Source of the DNA: Isoetes taiwanensis
Lineage: Eukaryota; Streptophyta; Lycopodiopsida; Isoetales; Isoetaceae
Length of the DNA: 64,000 bases
Assembly (NCBI GenBank): GCA_021234155.1
Contig: JAJEKV010000249.1
Location: 124,001-188,000, forward strand
Direction of reading: 5' to 3'
The position numbers and the translations under genes were made by a program. How positions within the stretch are numbered: the first letter of the stretch is position 1; each line of letters opens with the position of its first letter. This document shows positions 1 to 11,399 of this stretch, in pieces. The notes under the pieces were generated by a model that was given only the letters and a program-made list of their open reading frames with translations, ran no database searches and was not told the DNA's origin.

Positions 1-560
1 GAAGACAGCTCAAGAGGAGCTCTACAACTGGAGATGCAGCAGCATGAATGCTATGGAAATGAGCCTTCGGGGTAAGGAGTTTTTATCAGTTATTCAAAAA
101 GCCAGGGCAAATCTCAGATTTCAAGATCCCGGATGACTACAAGGTCAATTAGCCATGCAGATTGGCTTTAGATCTTGCTGTGATTTTATTGCTTCTCATG
201 CTAGGGTTTTATTGTTGCCCATTATTGCTGAGTCTAGAAGGTAGTGTGGCAGACACGCTATTCCATATTATTTACCACTTTGTCCTCTTATGCAACATTC
301 GAGCTTGTAGCTAACATTTGATGATAGGTTAAAATGATAAGATCAATGGATTCCATTGTAGCTCCTTTAGTTCAAGAACTATGACTATGACTGGGCACTT
401 TCAGAAAGTCTTAGAGGTGTATCTGACATGCAAAAACTATGAAACAAAAGGAAAAGAGATGCATATGCCACATGGTTCGTTTGGGGTTGGAAACATAAAT
501 GAAAATTTGTTATGAGATGCTTCATAAATCTGCAAATATATAATACTTGCTTAAAAATAC
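1..560. other. Unrecognised stretch
   Basis: No gene is identified here. A short frame at the very start (about 1-80) and another at about 165-300 look mildly protein-like on the plus strand, but neither resembles a family I know and neither has a clear start codon or splice context. They may be remnants of an element or of a gene that begins outside the window. Confidence 0.3.
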
Positions 561-576
561 ATGCCGTATTGTGAAT

Positions 577-1165
577 GCAATGCAGTACATACTTTATTTC
601 TGTGATCTGAAACATGCCATATGGGCAGCACGCAATCACGCAATAGTGCTGGCCGAAGATGCTTACAAGTACACTGACAATAAAGATCTGAGTGGCCTCT
701 TCAATTCTCTCGCCAAATTTATCTCGCTTTTCCACTAAAAAGCACCTTCACTAAAGGTGTTTGCTCACTTCAGGTACTTTGGAATGCTCAGAACTAGCTC
801 TCGCCAAATTTATCTCACCTTTCCACCAAGAAGCATCTTCACTGAAGATGTTTGCTCACTTCAGGTACTTTGGAATGCTCAGAAATCCTCCCTTTTTTTT
901 CAATCTTTATGAAGCTTTTAGTGCTTACCTCTAAAAGCCTTTTGTTCTTCTGGGAGCAATGCAGTACATACTTTACTTCTTAATCGAAAACAGGCCACAT
1001 GGGTAGCATGCAGTAGTGCTGGCAGAAGATGCTTACAAATACACTAACAACGAAGATCTGAGTGGCTCTTCAATTCTAGCTATCGCCAAATTTATCTCAC
1101 CTTTCCACCAAAAAGAACATTCACTGAAGATGTTTGCTCACTTCAGGTACTTTGGAATGCTCAGA
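577..1165 (+). repeat. Local tandem duplications
   Basis: A block of about 90 bp beginning CTCTCGCCAAATTTATCTC and ending in CTTTGGAATGCTCAGAA occurs near 706-795, near 797-885 and again near 1080-1165. The stretch before the first copy (about 577-710) is itself repeated before the third (about 956-1085). The copies differ at scattered positions, so this is an old local duplication. No confident gene is encoded. Confidence 0.75.
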
Positions 1166-1239
1166 AATCCTCTTTTTCTATCTTTATGAAGCTTTTAGTG
1201 CTCAACTCTAAAAGTCTTTTGCTCTTCTGGATTTTTTTC

Positions 1240-2830
1240 AGATCTTATTCCCAGTTTTGGACGTGAGGATTTCTTACCAGCAAAAATGTATATCGGGCTC
1301 TTGATTTCCTTAAGTCTACAAGTCATGCTTACAACATGGCCATCACAGATCTATTTAAGTATTTCTGTGTCCTCTTTTCAATGTGGTACGTTCCATTGTT
1401 TGAAGCCAAGTTTCATTGTGCAAAAAGTTTTTGACCTCTAAATTAATTTATGTTTTTAGTTGCAAGCCTCTCTTCAAGAGTGTATCTCATTCAAATAGTT
1501 TCTATCAGTAGAGGTGTTAAAAGAGAGAAAAATCGATGTTCTTTCTCTATTGGCTTTGTCAATGGAAGTCTCGATACTCTTATATTGCAACATCTATTAA
1601 AAAGATTAATATTTACAAGAAGAGACCTAAAAAAATCAGAGTTTTGCAGATGTTAATAAAGTCGTCCATTGCTGTGAACTCTTTTATCCTTCTCTATCCT
1701 GACAAACCAATATTCTTAGTATTATGGGCCGCATTTTGGTTCTTCTTGTTTTGAAAAAAGAAGTGATAAACTGAAACTGGGTGAAAGTAGAATTTTTTCG
1801 CTTGTTCAGCTTAAGGTATTCCATGCCGGGTTATTTTCTCGATATGCAGTTCGGACTTTGAGGCCTGATCAGTTAACCTAGAGATGTGGCATTCTATTAT
1901 ATATGTAAAAAAGTGTTCTTCACTTAGTTGCATAGCTTGCAAACGTTGTCAAATGGTGGATTCTGCATCCTGTTCTTGGTCTGTCTCCTTTTCATTCAGG
2001 CATTGCGCACTGGATAGATGGATATCCACGTAATTTGAGCGCCATGGAACCTATTTCAGTAATGGTAGAATCCTATCTTTGTAAGGAGGATTTTCAAATC
2101 AGTTCACCAAATGCCCGACCCCGCTTAGCTAGGCTAAGTAGCAATACAACAACATTCTCGATTTATCTCCATCGAAGTTGCTTTTGGACTACAAACATTC
2201 GGATGAGTGGAGAACCGCTCAATTGATCGATGTATAAAACATGCTCAAAAATGCATTTTTACCGTGCAAAGTCAGATCTCCGCTAAGTAGCAATAGCGAC
2301 ATTATCCAAGTCCATCTTTAAGTTGCTTTTGCACCGCAAGCATTTAGATCGATGAAGAAACCCGCTCCATTGGTGATGTTCATGTAAAACATGTTCAAGA
2401 TGCATTCTTTTAACGTGTAAAGCGTGTGCACAACCACCCCACCTAAGCCCATGCATGGGCGCATTGTTGTTTCTTGAATGGGATAGTATTTGACATTCCC
2501 AATTGTGGAAATAAGTTGCTTAAATTCTATCATGTTAAGACTGCTTTTGGTTTCTATGACTTTGGTTCTCATACCATCTTTATGTGTTTGCTTCACAGAT
2601 ATATGCTGATTTCTAAGCGCGAGCAAAGTCCTTCCATTTTGTTCACTTTGGTACCTTTTTCTGTATATTTGTTATCACCTGGTTATTGTTTATGAATCTC
2701 TTCATTTAGTGGTGTGTACTTTGTAGCTTGCTCTTCATTTGTTATTTGTTGCTGAGTTTGCTGGCCGCATTTGAATGCCTGGCAAATTGTTAAACAACTG
2801 CAGAGTCTAATATCATAAATTGTAGTCCTG
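1240..2830. other. No recognised gene
   Basis: There are only short open frames. A plus-strand frame at about 1270-1390 reads as a plausible exon but is not recognised. Nothing else is supported here. Confidence 0.3.
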
Positions 2831-2833
2831 CAG

Positions 2834-3043
2834 GAGTGCGGAGTGGAAAGCAATGTCTAGATATCTTCTCCGACAAGCGCCTCAGCTTATGCAAAATGAG
2901 GAAATTAAAGCTGTTGAAGACGTGTTCTCTATCTTCACGCATTCTTTTCTGGGGGATGTAAGTAGTCTCATAAACTGGATAGCCGAAGTAAAAAGATCGA
3001 GCAAAAACTTGGAACAGGATGAAGCTCTTCGTCTGGATTGTAA
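2834..3043 (+). CDS. Possible exon of unknown protein
   Basis: A 69-residue plus-strand frame, open upstream to an AG at about 2833 (CCTGCAG) and ending near an AAGGTG that could be a donor at 3043. The peptide begins SAEWKAMSRYLLRQAPQLM and continues as a charged, apparently helical segment. I do not recognise the family. It may be one internal exon of a gene, or a fragment; no adjoining exon could be joined with confidence. Further short plus-strand frames at 3323-3607 and 3697-3951 are also unidentified. Confidence 0.25.
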
Positions 3044-4254
3044 GGTGCGGCCGTGTTTCTAACAAGTTATTGCATACTTTGCTATAGCCTATGTTGTATA
3101 AGAACGCGATTATCTAATCATTTTATGCTTCATGGATTTTCGATTGCTCGCAATGGAAAGCAAACACACTCGCAATTGCTATTAATAATTTTCAAATAAA
3201 ATTGATAGAGATGTGATTGTTTTGCGGTTAAGATTCTTCAGAACCGAGGGCAACGGTTGCATATGTTGGTCTCGATTGGATGAAATCAAAAGGTTGTACA
3301 TGCTCATCTACCTTGTCCGAGAATGTTGTTAGAGCCCCGCCGTGATGGAGCGGCTTTGTTATCCGGATGTTGCAACGTCTCTAACATGAAATGTAAATAT
3401 ACCATGAAGACCAATATGGATAGGTTAGGATCTCATTCTTCTGTAAACGAGCCAAATAATGCATCAGATGTTGGAGTTCATATACTTGTTCCAACTCGCC
3501 CAAGTGGCCTTACGGTGTGGGGGACTCGCCATTTGCATCTGCATCGGCAGATTTACATTTTCCGTGATTTTATTAGCTCTACCCGCTCATACATGGGAAG
3601 GAATTAAGTCCTCGATGTGAAGGCGATTCTGTACAACTTAGTCTCATGTCTTTGGGCTGCCGAAAGTGAATTGCGGGGAAGAGGTAAACATTTAATTTGG
3701 AGAGCTGCCAAGGGATTAAAAGTTTGTTTTCTTTGCTTATAGGAATGATTGTTGTGTTTACTAGTTGCCGAGGGACTGATTGTGTTCTCTATGACATAGT
3801 ATGTCGTGCTATAACATTTGGTTGCTTTACTAAACTTGGGGGTATTCTATGGTATGCCCAGATTCAACATGTGAAAAGACAACTTCAAGTTGTAGGCAAC
3901 GACATTGAAGCATATAGCCATGAAATGTGCAGATGGCTATTGTGCTATTAAGAGGGAGAAATGGTCTTTGAGACAAACGTGTATCGGGTTATCAATAAAC
4001 TAGGCATGAAATGTCTCAAATTTAAATCACAAGTCTATATCTTGTAAATATTGTAAAAGCCTTTGAAAAAGGAATATAAAGGGACAATACTCATCTGAGC
4101 GAATTGCCAGCCAGTTAAATGACACTAAATAGGCGCTAAGATGTAAGAGCGAATCATGCATAACAGTGGCCTTATTATCTTTGTAGCATGAAGAGGATTC
4201 ACAGGTTGATTCTTGGATGGAGTGGTTTTCATAATGATTTATAAAGCTATATAT

Positions 4255-5040
4255 ATATACTAGGTTTCGCGTGTTCACAAACTGTTGCAATTCGCCAATC
4301 TTATGAACTTGTTAAAGCCATCTGATCTGTGTTCTCCAAACTATCTTCACAAGTTTCTACTGTAGACTGCAAACTAAGCGTCAATCCATAATCGTTCTTC
4401 ACAGTGGAGTATCGTTTGTTAGCAAAATGGATCCTGCCTTTTGAGATATAATAACTCTGCACATACAGTACACCTCTTATTAGCTGAACATACAGTAACT
4501 AGTAACTCCACAGATCGTACAAATAATATTACCCTTCCTACTTCAAACTGTTTATATAATACTCTCGCTGCCTCATCAAACATACACGCCTGAATCTCGG
4601 TTCCCTGTGATCCAACCAAGTGAATTCCTATGCAATAGTTGACATACAAACTCAAACCAGCAACTTACATCTTCATCGATCAATTCAACATGGAAGACGT
4701 TTCCTGCACCACGAGCATTTGTGTATGACCTCAAAGGCCCCTTCCTTGTCACACGGGCCTTTATTGTCCAATTTGTCTCATATGGACTCAACTGCACTAT
4801 GGGCAACACTCTCTTATGTTCTATTTTCCCCTTCGTATCATCCATATCCCCACCCATATCCACACACCTGCCAGACCCCCAGCTTCAACCTCGGCCGACC
4901 TCTCCTCAGCCGCTATGCACACACCTGCCAGACTCCCAGCTTCAGCCTCGGCCGACCTCTCCTCAGCCGCTATTTCGTCCGCCCTCCTATCGCCTCCGCC
5001 AAAAGACTCTCCCAGGGGGAAAAAAATCCCTCTCACCCCA
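4255..5040 (-). pseudogene. RPA1: RPA1 (replication protein A large subunit) fragment
   Basis: Homologous to the DBD-A OB fold of the 70-kDa subunit of RPA, the eukaryotic single-stranded DNA binding complex. Exons read on the minus strand. The first (about 4850-4669) carries the typical VLPIVQLSPYETNWTIKARV run and a NARGAGNVFHVELIDED segment and ends at a GTAAGT donor. Exon 4604-4533 begins GTEIQACMFDEAA. Exon 4456-4322 continues YYISKGRIHFANKRYS. Beyond it, around 4320-4255, a piece resembling the next OB strand (LQQFVNTRNLV) follows only after one or two frame changes. The N-terminal domain and everything after the start of DBD-B are missing. The upstream linker (4821-5036) contains a 57-bp in-frame duplication. 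Best read as a decayed partial copy; a working gene assembled from distant exons is less likely. Confidence 0.75.
4861..4975. repeat. 57-bp tandem duplication, GC-rich
   Basis: Two near-identical copies of a 57-bp unit (CACACCTGCCAGAC...CTCCTCAGCCGCTAT) lie back to back. They fall in the linker part of the RPA1 fragment and keep its minus-strand frame, giving a repeated AAEERSAE motif. Confidence 0.8.
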
Positions 5041-5322
5041 CGCGAACACCCAGAAATGCCTATTCCGACGCCAAAAATAGATATAGATAATTCGAAATGG
5101 CCCTTTTCGTAACCGGTTTTTTTTCTAATAATTTTATATATAGGAAGGATATGGCTTGGTCCTGCAGAATCTAGACAATCAATCTTGATGGATCTTAGTT
5201 GGCACTTCTATTTTGTAATATGGTGAAACCCAAGCTCATAAATGAGCAAACCTAACACCAATCAATCTGAAAGTATAATAAAAAGGTTATTTTTTCGATA
5301 CTGATGGATACTACGTATGGAT

Positions 5323-5876
5323 GCAATAGCTTTAATAAGTACTTTTTGTCCAGATACAATATAATGCTTGCTCAATGCCAACTTTCACATGGGTTGTAGT
5401 AAGCCTGCAGGTGCATAGACAAAGTAACTTTTGTAAGTGTTTTTGCAGCATTGCCAATGACATAGCATTTGGATGAACTTGGAGTAATCCCCTATGGCTC
5501 TTAGGATAGCAATAGTTTTAGTAAGTACTTTTTGTCAAGACACAATGATGCTTGCTCAATGATAACTTTTCGATGGGTTGTAGTAAGTTTTGCGGTCGGT
5601 GAGACAACGTAACTTTTGTGAGCTTTTTGCAAAGATTGCCAATGACATAGCATTTGGATGAACTTGGAGTAATCCCCATGGTTCTTAGGATAGCAATAGT
5701 TTTAATAAGTACTTTTGTCCAGATACAATATTATGCTTGCTCAATGCTAACTTTTTGATGGGTTGTAGTAAGGTTGCAAATGGGTAAACAAAGTAACTTT
5801 TGTGAGTATTTTTGCAAAGATTGCCAATGACATAGCATTTGGATGAACTTGGAGTAATCCCTTATGGCTCTTAAGA
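5323..5876 (+). repeat. Three tandem ~185-bp repeats
   Basis: Three head-to-tail copies start with GCAATAG at 5323, 5509 and 5693, giving periods of 186 and 184 bp. Each contains TAAGTACTTTTTGTC, GCTTGCTCAATG, TGACATAGCATTTGGATGAA and ends near GGAGTAATCCC. No coding potential is seen. It could be a small satellite array or duplicated element interior. Confidence 0.85.
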
Positions 5877-6095
5877 GTATGTGGAAACTAGAATGCTTGA
5901 CAATGTCCATAGAATATTTGACAAGATGCCAAGGAAGATAAAAGGAAGCAGTTCATTGACATAAAAAATTGCACAAACTATATATCACCCCAAAAAACCT
6001 TCTTCGTGTTGTGATAGGACACAGAGTGTGTTACAACCAAAATACTACACACATTAAGTATACTCTTCATGTGCAATCACATGGAATGCCCATCG

Positions 6096-6114
6096 AAGGT
6101 GGGCAATTTTCTAG
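6096..6114 (-). repeat. End of a TIR element (CTAGAAAATTGCCCACCTT family)
   Basis: This 19-bp end and the next roughly 30 bp inward match the ends of the complete copy at 32039-33019. Only the right-hand end was found here; the left end was not located, so this copy is truncated or the partner has diverged. Confidence 0.6.
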
Positions 6115-6179
6115 TTTGGATATGATCAGGGCCTGAAATAGGATAACGTCCTCCTACCACACATTACGATCCCCCAAGA

Positions 6180-6392
6180 CTCATAAAAGCATGATGATGT
6201 GGGCAATAGCTCAGGTCGGGCTCAAAAGACTGCGTAACATTATGGATCAAAAAATATTATAAAGATGGCAATTTCCACAGAATTCTCCATAACTAGTCTT
6301 GTGTATATTGTCAGGTCACATGTGGATTTAATTTAAGCCACTTCACCCTCGGGCTATAGAGGGCAACCCTCCGTGCGCAACACCTTGTTTTA
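6180..6392 (+). pseudogene. Copy of the 3' end of an E(z)-type gene
   Basis: Positions 6196-6345 match the last codons and 3' untranslated region of the E(z) SET-domain pseudogene at the right edge of the window (63814-63970) almost base for base, including the stop region and the TTCCACAGAATTCTCC and CTTGTGTATATTGTCAGG runs. Both copies then run into the same GAGGGCAACCCTC hairpin end. Only the extreme C-terminus is represented and no SET domain is present, so this is a non-functional gene-end fragment, probably moved together with the hairpin end. Confidence 0.8.
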
Positions 6393-6394
6393 AT
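6343..6394 (+). repeat. Hairpin element end, type E1
   Basis: CACTTCACCCTCGGGC is followed by the perfect hairpin GAGGGCAACCCTC and then CGTGCGCAACACCTTGTTTT. The same signature recurs at about 17054-17113, 17608-17648 and 63968-64000, always in this orientation. Confidence 0.7.
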
Positions 6395-7486
6395 GGTTTG
6401 GATTTGATTTAATTTTTTTTTGTTAATGGTTAATTTTAGAAAGTGGGATTGTTCTTTTTTTGGTCGCCATTCTCAGGGCCTGCGATTCATGCATCCGCCA
6501 CAACCACCGGACATGGATCTCTTGCACAAGCATGAACATCGATGGCTTTCTTTGCACGGCGATGGCTTTCTTGAACAGGGTTTTCTTGAACAGGCTTTTT
6601 TCACCATCGAACTGGGCTTGAAGCTCTGGTCTGGGATGCAAACTCTGTTCTGTTCTGTTTAGGCTCTGGTCTGGCATCGAAATTTGTTCTGTTCTGTTTT
6701 GCTTCATGATTCATTGTTGGCAGTGTGCTTTGAGAAGAACCAAAGAATCATATTTTGGCAATGTGCTTTATGAAGAACCGAAGTGTATAATTTTTTGTTA
6801 TGATTTTGAGGCAGGAGGTTTCGGTGATGCTCGTCCCCGTACTTGTGAATTCCAGTGTTTGTTGTAGGCAGCATGCATCGCCAATACACGCTGGATTTTA
6901 TGGATTTTGTGTATTTGTTATGTTCCAATGGTTTCAATGACATGTATTTTATTTTTTTCCAATCGTCAATTAATGAGAAACAAAAAAATGAACACTTAGA
7001 CATAAGAAAACACAGACATAAAAGATGCTGATGTAAATGATATCTATTCTACTGATGCTAATGTTATTTTTTAAAAAGATGCTGAAACATAGCGAAATTT
7101 GAAGGTGGTTAAAATTTAGGACAGGATCCCACATTACTGTGCATTTATTGCACAAAACATTTGCCCCTTATAAGGAAAATCAACGTTTGTTAGGTTGCCC
7201 TAAGAGCAAACCCGCCGAAGGGTGGGTTTCAATTTTGGACGGCCAAGATTGTGTGTGTGTGGGGGCTTTAGGGGGTGGGGGGAGTGGTTTGTCGATTTTG
7301 ATTTTGCTAACCTGCGTTGTGGCAGCATGATTGGTATGGACCTTGCTGCCGTCCGTCAGCATGAGGCATAGCTAGGACGTAATCTGGCCATAGGTAATGA
7401 GGGTTAGAAACTTCAATATTTTTGGTGTTCATGTTGTCCAATTTGTAAGAGATAAATTCCTTAATCTTTTATTTTATTTTTTTATT

Positions 7487-7690
7487 GGGTTGCCCCTAGG
7501 GGGGCAAACCCTCGTTTATGTGGGTTTGTGGGATATACTGAGTATATACTGGAATATACTCAGTATATGTTGATGACTGCTAAAAACCCTTTGTTCCCTG
7601 TAAATGTACGGTCAATTGCGTTGTGGATCAAGGATGTTCTGGACCGGGTAACTGGCAGCTCCAATCTGATGAATAAGAACACAGCAGGGA
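7487..7690 (+). repeat. Hairpin element end, type E2 (copy 1)
   Basis: Begins with an imperfect palindrome, GGGTTGCCCCTAGGGGGG then CAAACCC, followed by CTCGTTTATGTGGG and a second hairpin with 15-bp arms (ATATACTGAGTATAT and its complement, 7533-7568). Homology to copies at 10046 and 57159 runs for roughly 180 bp. A related, diverged start is at about 7194-7226. Confidence 0.75.
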
Positions 7691-8113
7691 GCGATAAATT
7701 TGCTTATGGCTATATAGAAAAAAGAGTTCCGGAATTAGAAACAAAGGGTGAGCATCCAATCTGGGTTCTCGTTTTTCCGGCTGTTTCTTCATATAGTAGC
7801 GTGTATAGCTAGCCTTGCCTTAGGTTTACGTCTTTCCGGTGAATCCATGCTTATATCTAAGCAGCCTCAAGCTTTTCTGGGTGTTCTATCATCAAGTATT
7901 GAGACATATAGCAGGGGAAATACTCCTTCGTTAAGCTATCTACGGTTCAGAGATTCAGCAGAAGAGGCTGTAAAACCCAGCACTGACCATGTCCATGTTG
8001 GTAGGCAGGCTGTAAAACCCAGCACTGACCATGTCCATGTTGGTAGGCATGATATTTTGGTCAGACCATGGCCACATCCAGATCCATTGGAACCCATGCT
8101 TCCTATATATTAA
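7640..8113 (+). pseudogene. Exon-like segments of an unidentified gene
   Basis: Two plus-strand segments look coding. About 7640-7746 ends at AAGGGTGAG, a good donor. About 7860-8113 ends in a stop after LVRPWPHPDPLEP. The second contains a perfect 42-bp tandem duplication (7967-8008 and 8009-8050), in frame, which repeats VKPSTDHVHVGRQA. The family is not recognised with certainty; the proline-rich C-terminal motif looks distinctive and should be searchable. It lies directly after the E2 hairpin end, so it may be captured sequence. Confidence 0.35.
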
Positions 8114-8410
8114 CGAGATGCGAGACCATGATATAGTGTCATGGAGGCTAGGCCTGGAATAGGTACCTTTTTCTCACAAATCTCATCTCAGGACATTCTA
8201 AAAGGCACAACATATCTCTGTATTATTATAGAAATTGTGAAATGCTAACGTTGTTGTGCACTGACCTTGTCTTGCTTAATTTCTAGTATTTGTGTAATGA
8301 TTCAATACTCTCGTATGTTGCGTGATTGCCTTTCTTATTTTCAAAGGGTTATTATTTGTGTATCGATTGCAACATGAAAGGGTTTAAGATGGAAGTTTCC
8401 ATTTCTTCAG

Positions 8411-9085
8411 GTTTTTCAGGAAAAATGCCAAGTTGATCCTCCTCGGGCTGGAGAAGTTCGAATTAAAAATTACTCACACTCCGCTCTATCACACAAATGT
8501 TACATGCTGGGAAGGATATGTGATTCTATTGTGCTTTGCACTTCAATCTCTGTTGTTATGTAAACCTTGAAAGTAGTCCGCCATTGCGATCTTTGGTCTA
8601 GGTGCACTTGGACTTTGCGGTGAAGCGCCCTGTTAAGGTTTTTCAATTTATATTAAACGTAATGTTGCACATGTGCATTTTATTGACACAATTATTTTTA
8701 TGCAGGTTATGATAGGTGCAAAATGGCTACTGCTTCCAAAATAATTGGCATTAATACCAACCCTGCCAAGTTCAACAAGGGTATTTATTTATCACTCTCA
8801 TTCTTTCTTCGCAAAATAGAGATCATATCTTGCATATGTCTTGTTCGCATTTGTTTAATGACCAAAGCTCTCGGGCAACCGATCTTTCAATCCAAAGAAC
8901 TGGATAAGCAGGTTGAACATGTAGTCTAGATTGTTTAAAGAAAGGAGCCCCGCTGGAAGTTTATTTAACTCTATATATATTACAGGTAATTCAAACGATG
9001 ACATAGGGGATGTAGACTACAACCTTGAGTGTCTCAGAAATAAAGAGGTGATGCAATCAACGTATGAATGCTATCACATAGTATG
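8411..9085 (+). pseudogene. Alcohol dehydrogenase (zinc MDR family) pseudogene
   Basis: Scattered pieces follow the order of plant ADH/class III ADH: PPRAGEVRIK at about 8441, then after a frame change a stretch corresponding to the LCHTDVYFWE region. AIFGLGALGLCGEA at 8584 is the Rossmann glycine motif. ASKIIGINTNPAKFNKG at 8722 is the NAD-binding beta strand. A segment ending LDKQVEHVV at 8858-8926 and GDVDYNLECLRN at about 9007 complete it. The region between residues ~60 and ~195 (catalytic zinc ligands and structural zinc loop) is absent, frames change between pieces, and nothing follows after about 9085. Intron-like gaps remain, so it arose from genomic DNA, not from a processed mRNA. 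Confidence 0.8.
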
Positions 9086-9529
9086 CTGTGAAAATTTGAT
9101 GTGCCAGCAGCAAGCAGAAAAGATATTCTTTGTGCTTTTGCTCATTCAAAAGAACATATGGTAAAGTCTTCTTCAATGATTTATTTCCCATAATTGCTAT
9201 GAATTTGAACATGTTAAGAAGTTGAAACGCAAATAAGAAATATTTATCTTACAAGCTAAGCATCAAATGATGTATAAGGTTTGACAGCATTAGGTTACAG
9301 GAACTTGAAGGTGGGACAGCATAAGGTTGTGTAAAGCTCACAATGTGATGGAATAAATGTCTGATAGATATAACATCTCACTTGCAATTGCAATATTAAG
9401 TATTAGTGCAAAAAGAGCTTGGCTATGGAAAAGAGATGTGTCTAGGGCCCAACTAATATGCAGGTTTCATTATATGCTCAACATGACAAGGCTTTTTTGC
9501 TTTACAAATATGCAATGATATGCAAAATG

Positions 9530-9845
9530 AAATTACATCCTCAAGCATTTTCAAAGCATGTGGTAGCGTTGGAGTTAAAGAGCATGACAGGTGCATGCGT
9601 GAACTTGTTGCAACCCGAAAATAATATGTTTGCAAGGCATGAAAACATGGAGGAGACTCGTGCAGTCTTTGATAAGCCACATGAAGGGACGTGGCATTAT
9701 GGCTTAAAATGATAACAGGATGTGCCTTGGGTGATGACGATCTTGGCATGGCTGTAATTTGCCTCTAGAGTATGCAGCACTATGACAAGATCGGGCGAAA
9801 TATCTTGCTCACTGCAATCCTTAGTGCAATGCTAAAATGCCATCG
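9530..9845 (+). pseudogene. Pentatricopeptide repeat (PPR) protein fragment
   Basis: Plus-strand frames spell PPR-like units: SSSIFKACGSVGVKEHDR at about 9541, then in another frame NMFARHENMEETRAVFDK at about 9627, then ITGCALGDDDLGMAVICL at about 9713 followed by a stop. These match the consensus ILKACGSxGALExGR, MYAKCGNMEEARxVFDKM and LISGYAxxGEGxxA in order. At least one frameshift and a stop break it. PPR proteins act in organelle RNA processing; this copy cannot make one. Confidence 0.6.
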
Positions 9846-10045
9846 CATAGACATATATCTATATCATTGTATGCGCATGTTGCCCTTTTGGGTCATACTT
9901 TAGGGAAGCTAAAGGTATATTTGAAACATCTATACATGGATGATTTTACTCATGCTACACTGCATGGGAACATTAGAATTAGGAAGATATGAAGATTAAT
10001 TTTTTCTTAACACATTTCGTTCATTTAGATTAAAACATAATTTTT

Positions 10046-10180
10046 GGGTTGCCCCTAGGGGGGCAAACCCTCGTTTATGTGGGTATGTGGGCATATCCAG
10101 GTATATGCCGGCATATACCTAGCATATGCTGATGACTGCTAAAAACTGGCTGCTGCCTATAAATGCTAGGTCATCCAGCC
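10046..10180 (+). repeat. Hairpin element end, type E2 (copy 2)
   Basis: Same first palindrome as copy 1 (10046-10070), then CTCGTTTATGTGGG. The second hairpin, at about 10091-10129, has a different sequence from copy 1 but still pairs (GCATATCCAGGTATATGC against GCATATACCTAGCATATG). It lies about 540 bp upstream of the kinase fragment. Confidence 0.75.
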
Positions 10181-10589
10181 CCCATGGCTTGCGGATTCAT
10201 AGCTGACCAAGTGAAAGACTAGTAGCCAATGCCAAAGATTCAAGAAAAACTTCAGAAGGTTGAAAATTTGCTTGGATTTCTGATTTTGGGTTGGATCAAA
10301 TCGGGTGTGGGAATCCAAAATAATAAACATGGATGATGCAGGAGGAGCGGCGTGATTTGTGCTGGGGCATAACAGGGATTTTAGATTGATTGATGCGCTC
10401 AAGGATTCTAACCGTTTAATCGATGGCAGAGCAGCTCTATTCTTCGCCTGCTGTTTTGTAATCGGTGCCAACATCCACATTCTCGGATTAGCGTCCGTTG
10501 CTTCGGATTTCCATGGCACAAAGGCGGTGCTACACAAAAAATACCCCTTTCTGGCATGATTCCAGCCTTCCGCCGGACTCTCACAGTCC

Positions 10590-11360
10590 CAATCCATGAA
10601 TTTTTCACCTCTGGATTGGCAAAAGAGGATGAAAATTGCATTGGATGCTGCATATGGCTTAACCTACTTACACGAGAATGCACCAACCAAGGTAAACCTT
10701 TCGCTAGCCTCGGTCGTTTTGCTGTATTCTCAAAAGCTGCATTATGTTTCCTTGGAACCTTACAGGTTTTATTTAGAGAATTTAGTGCATAACATTCAGA
10801 TTGATGACGAGTTTCATGCAAAGCTAACGGGCTATGGCTTTTGGAGAAGCACAACTGGGACAAACTCAGACATCTTGGTAAACTACTTGTGACTCGCCTT
10901 GGCTTTATCTAGTTACAAAGGCAAATATGCCTATGGCTTAGCTTCCAATCTGTCTAGGAAACATTCTTGTGCTAAACATGTTTACTTGGTATTGAGTAGC
11001 AGCCAATCCTTTTCATATTCCTTTAGTTCACGACTCTCATCGTAAAAAGTAACATGATGGACGAGACTTTCTCAAGTGCAGAAAAGGACCTTATCAAATG
11101 GTGAAGAAGTTCTTTGCATGACACCGATAGACTTTTCCTTTTGTTTGATCCAGAACTGAAAGGACTTTATCCTATTCGGGCAGCAAAGTTGGTGGCAGAG
11201 GTCACTTCTGATTGTTTGCAAGTCAACCCAGGTCATCGTCCATCCATGAGGAGAATCGTGGAAGTTTTGGCATTCATACAAAATGAGGCCACATCATCCA
11301 GATCCAGGCCTCTTATTGATGTTCTAAAGGAAAATAGTCTTCAGACTCGTTACTGTAAGT
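10590..11360 (+). pseudogene. Receptor-like / RLCK protein kinase pseudogene
   Basis: Three exon-like pieces of a plant Ser/Thr kinase. 10596-10690 encodes PLDWQKRMKIALDAAYGLTY and ends LHENAPTK at an AAGGTAAAC donor (subdomain VIa). About 10766-10876 corresponds to the HRD to DFG region, recognisable as IDDEFHAKLTGYGF, but the catalytic HRD-K is lost (LENLVHNI in its place) and DFG is GYG. 11060-11355 covers the C lobe (LFDPELKGLYPIRAAKLVAE, HRPSMRRIVEVL), after a TGA inside the expected KWVRSSLHD. Subdomains I-V and any ectodomain are absent. Loss of catalytic residues and the stop make activity implausible. Confidence 0.75.
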
Positions 11361-11399
11361 CTCCAGCACATTCAAAAATATGCACTAATAGTTTAATAG

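Noticed and set aside
10130-10160. Hammerhead ribozyme suggested by CTGATGAC in an E2 repeat
   Set aside because: The GAAA core and three-stem geometry are missing, and copy 3 lacks the CTGATGA.
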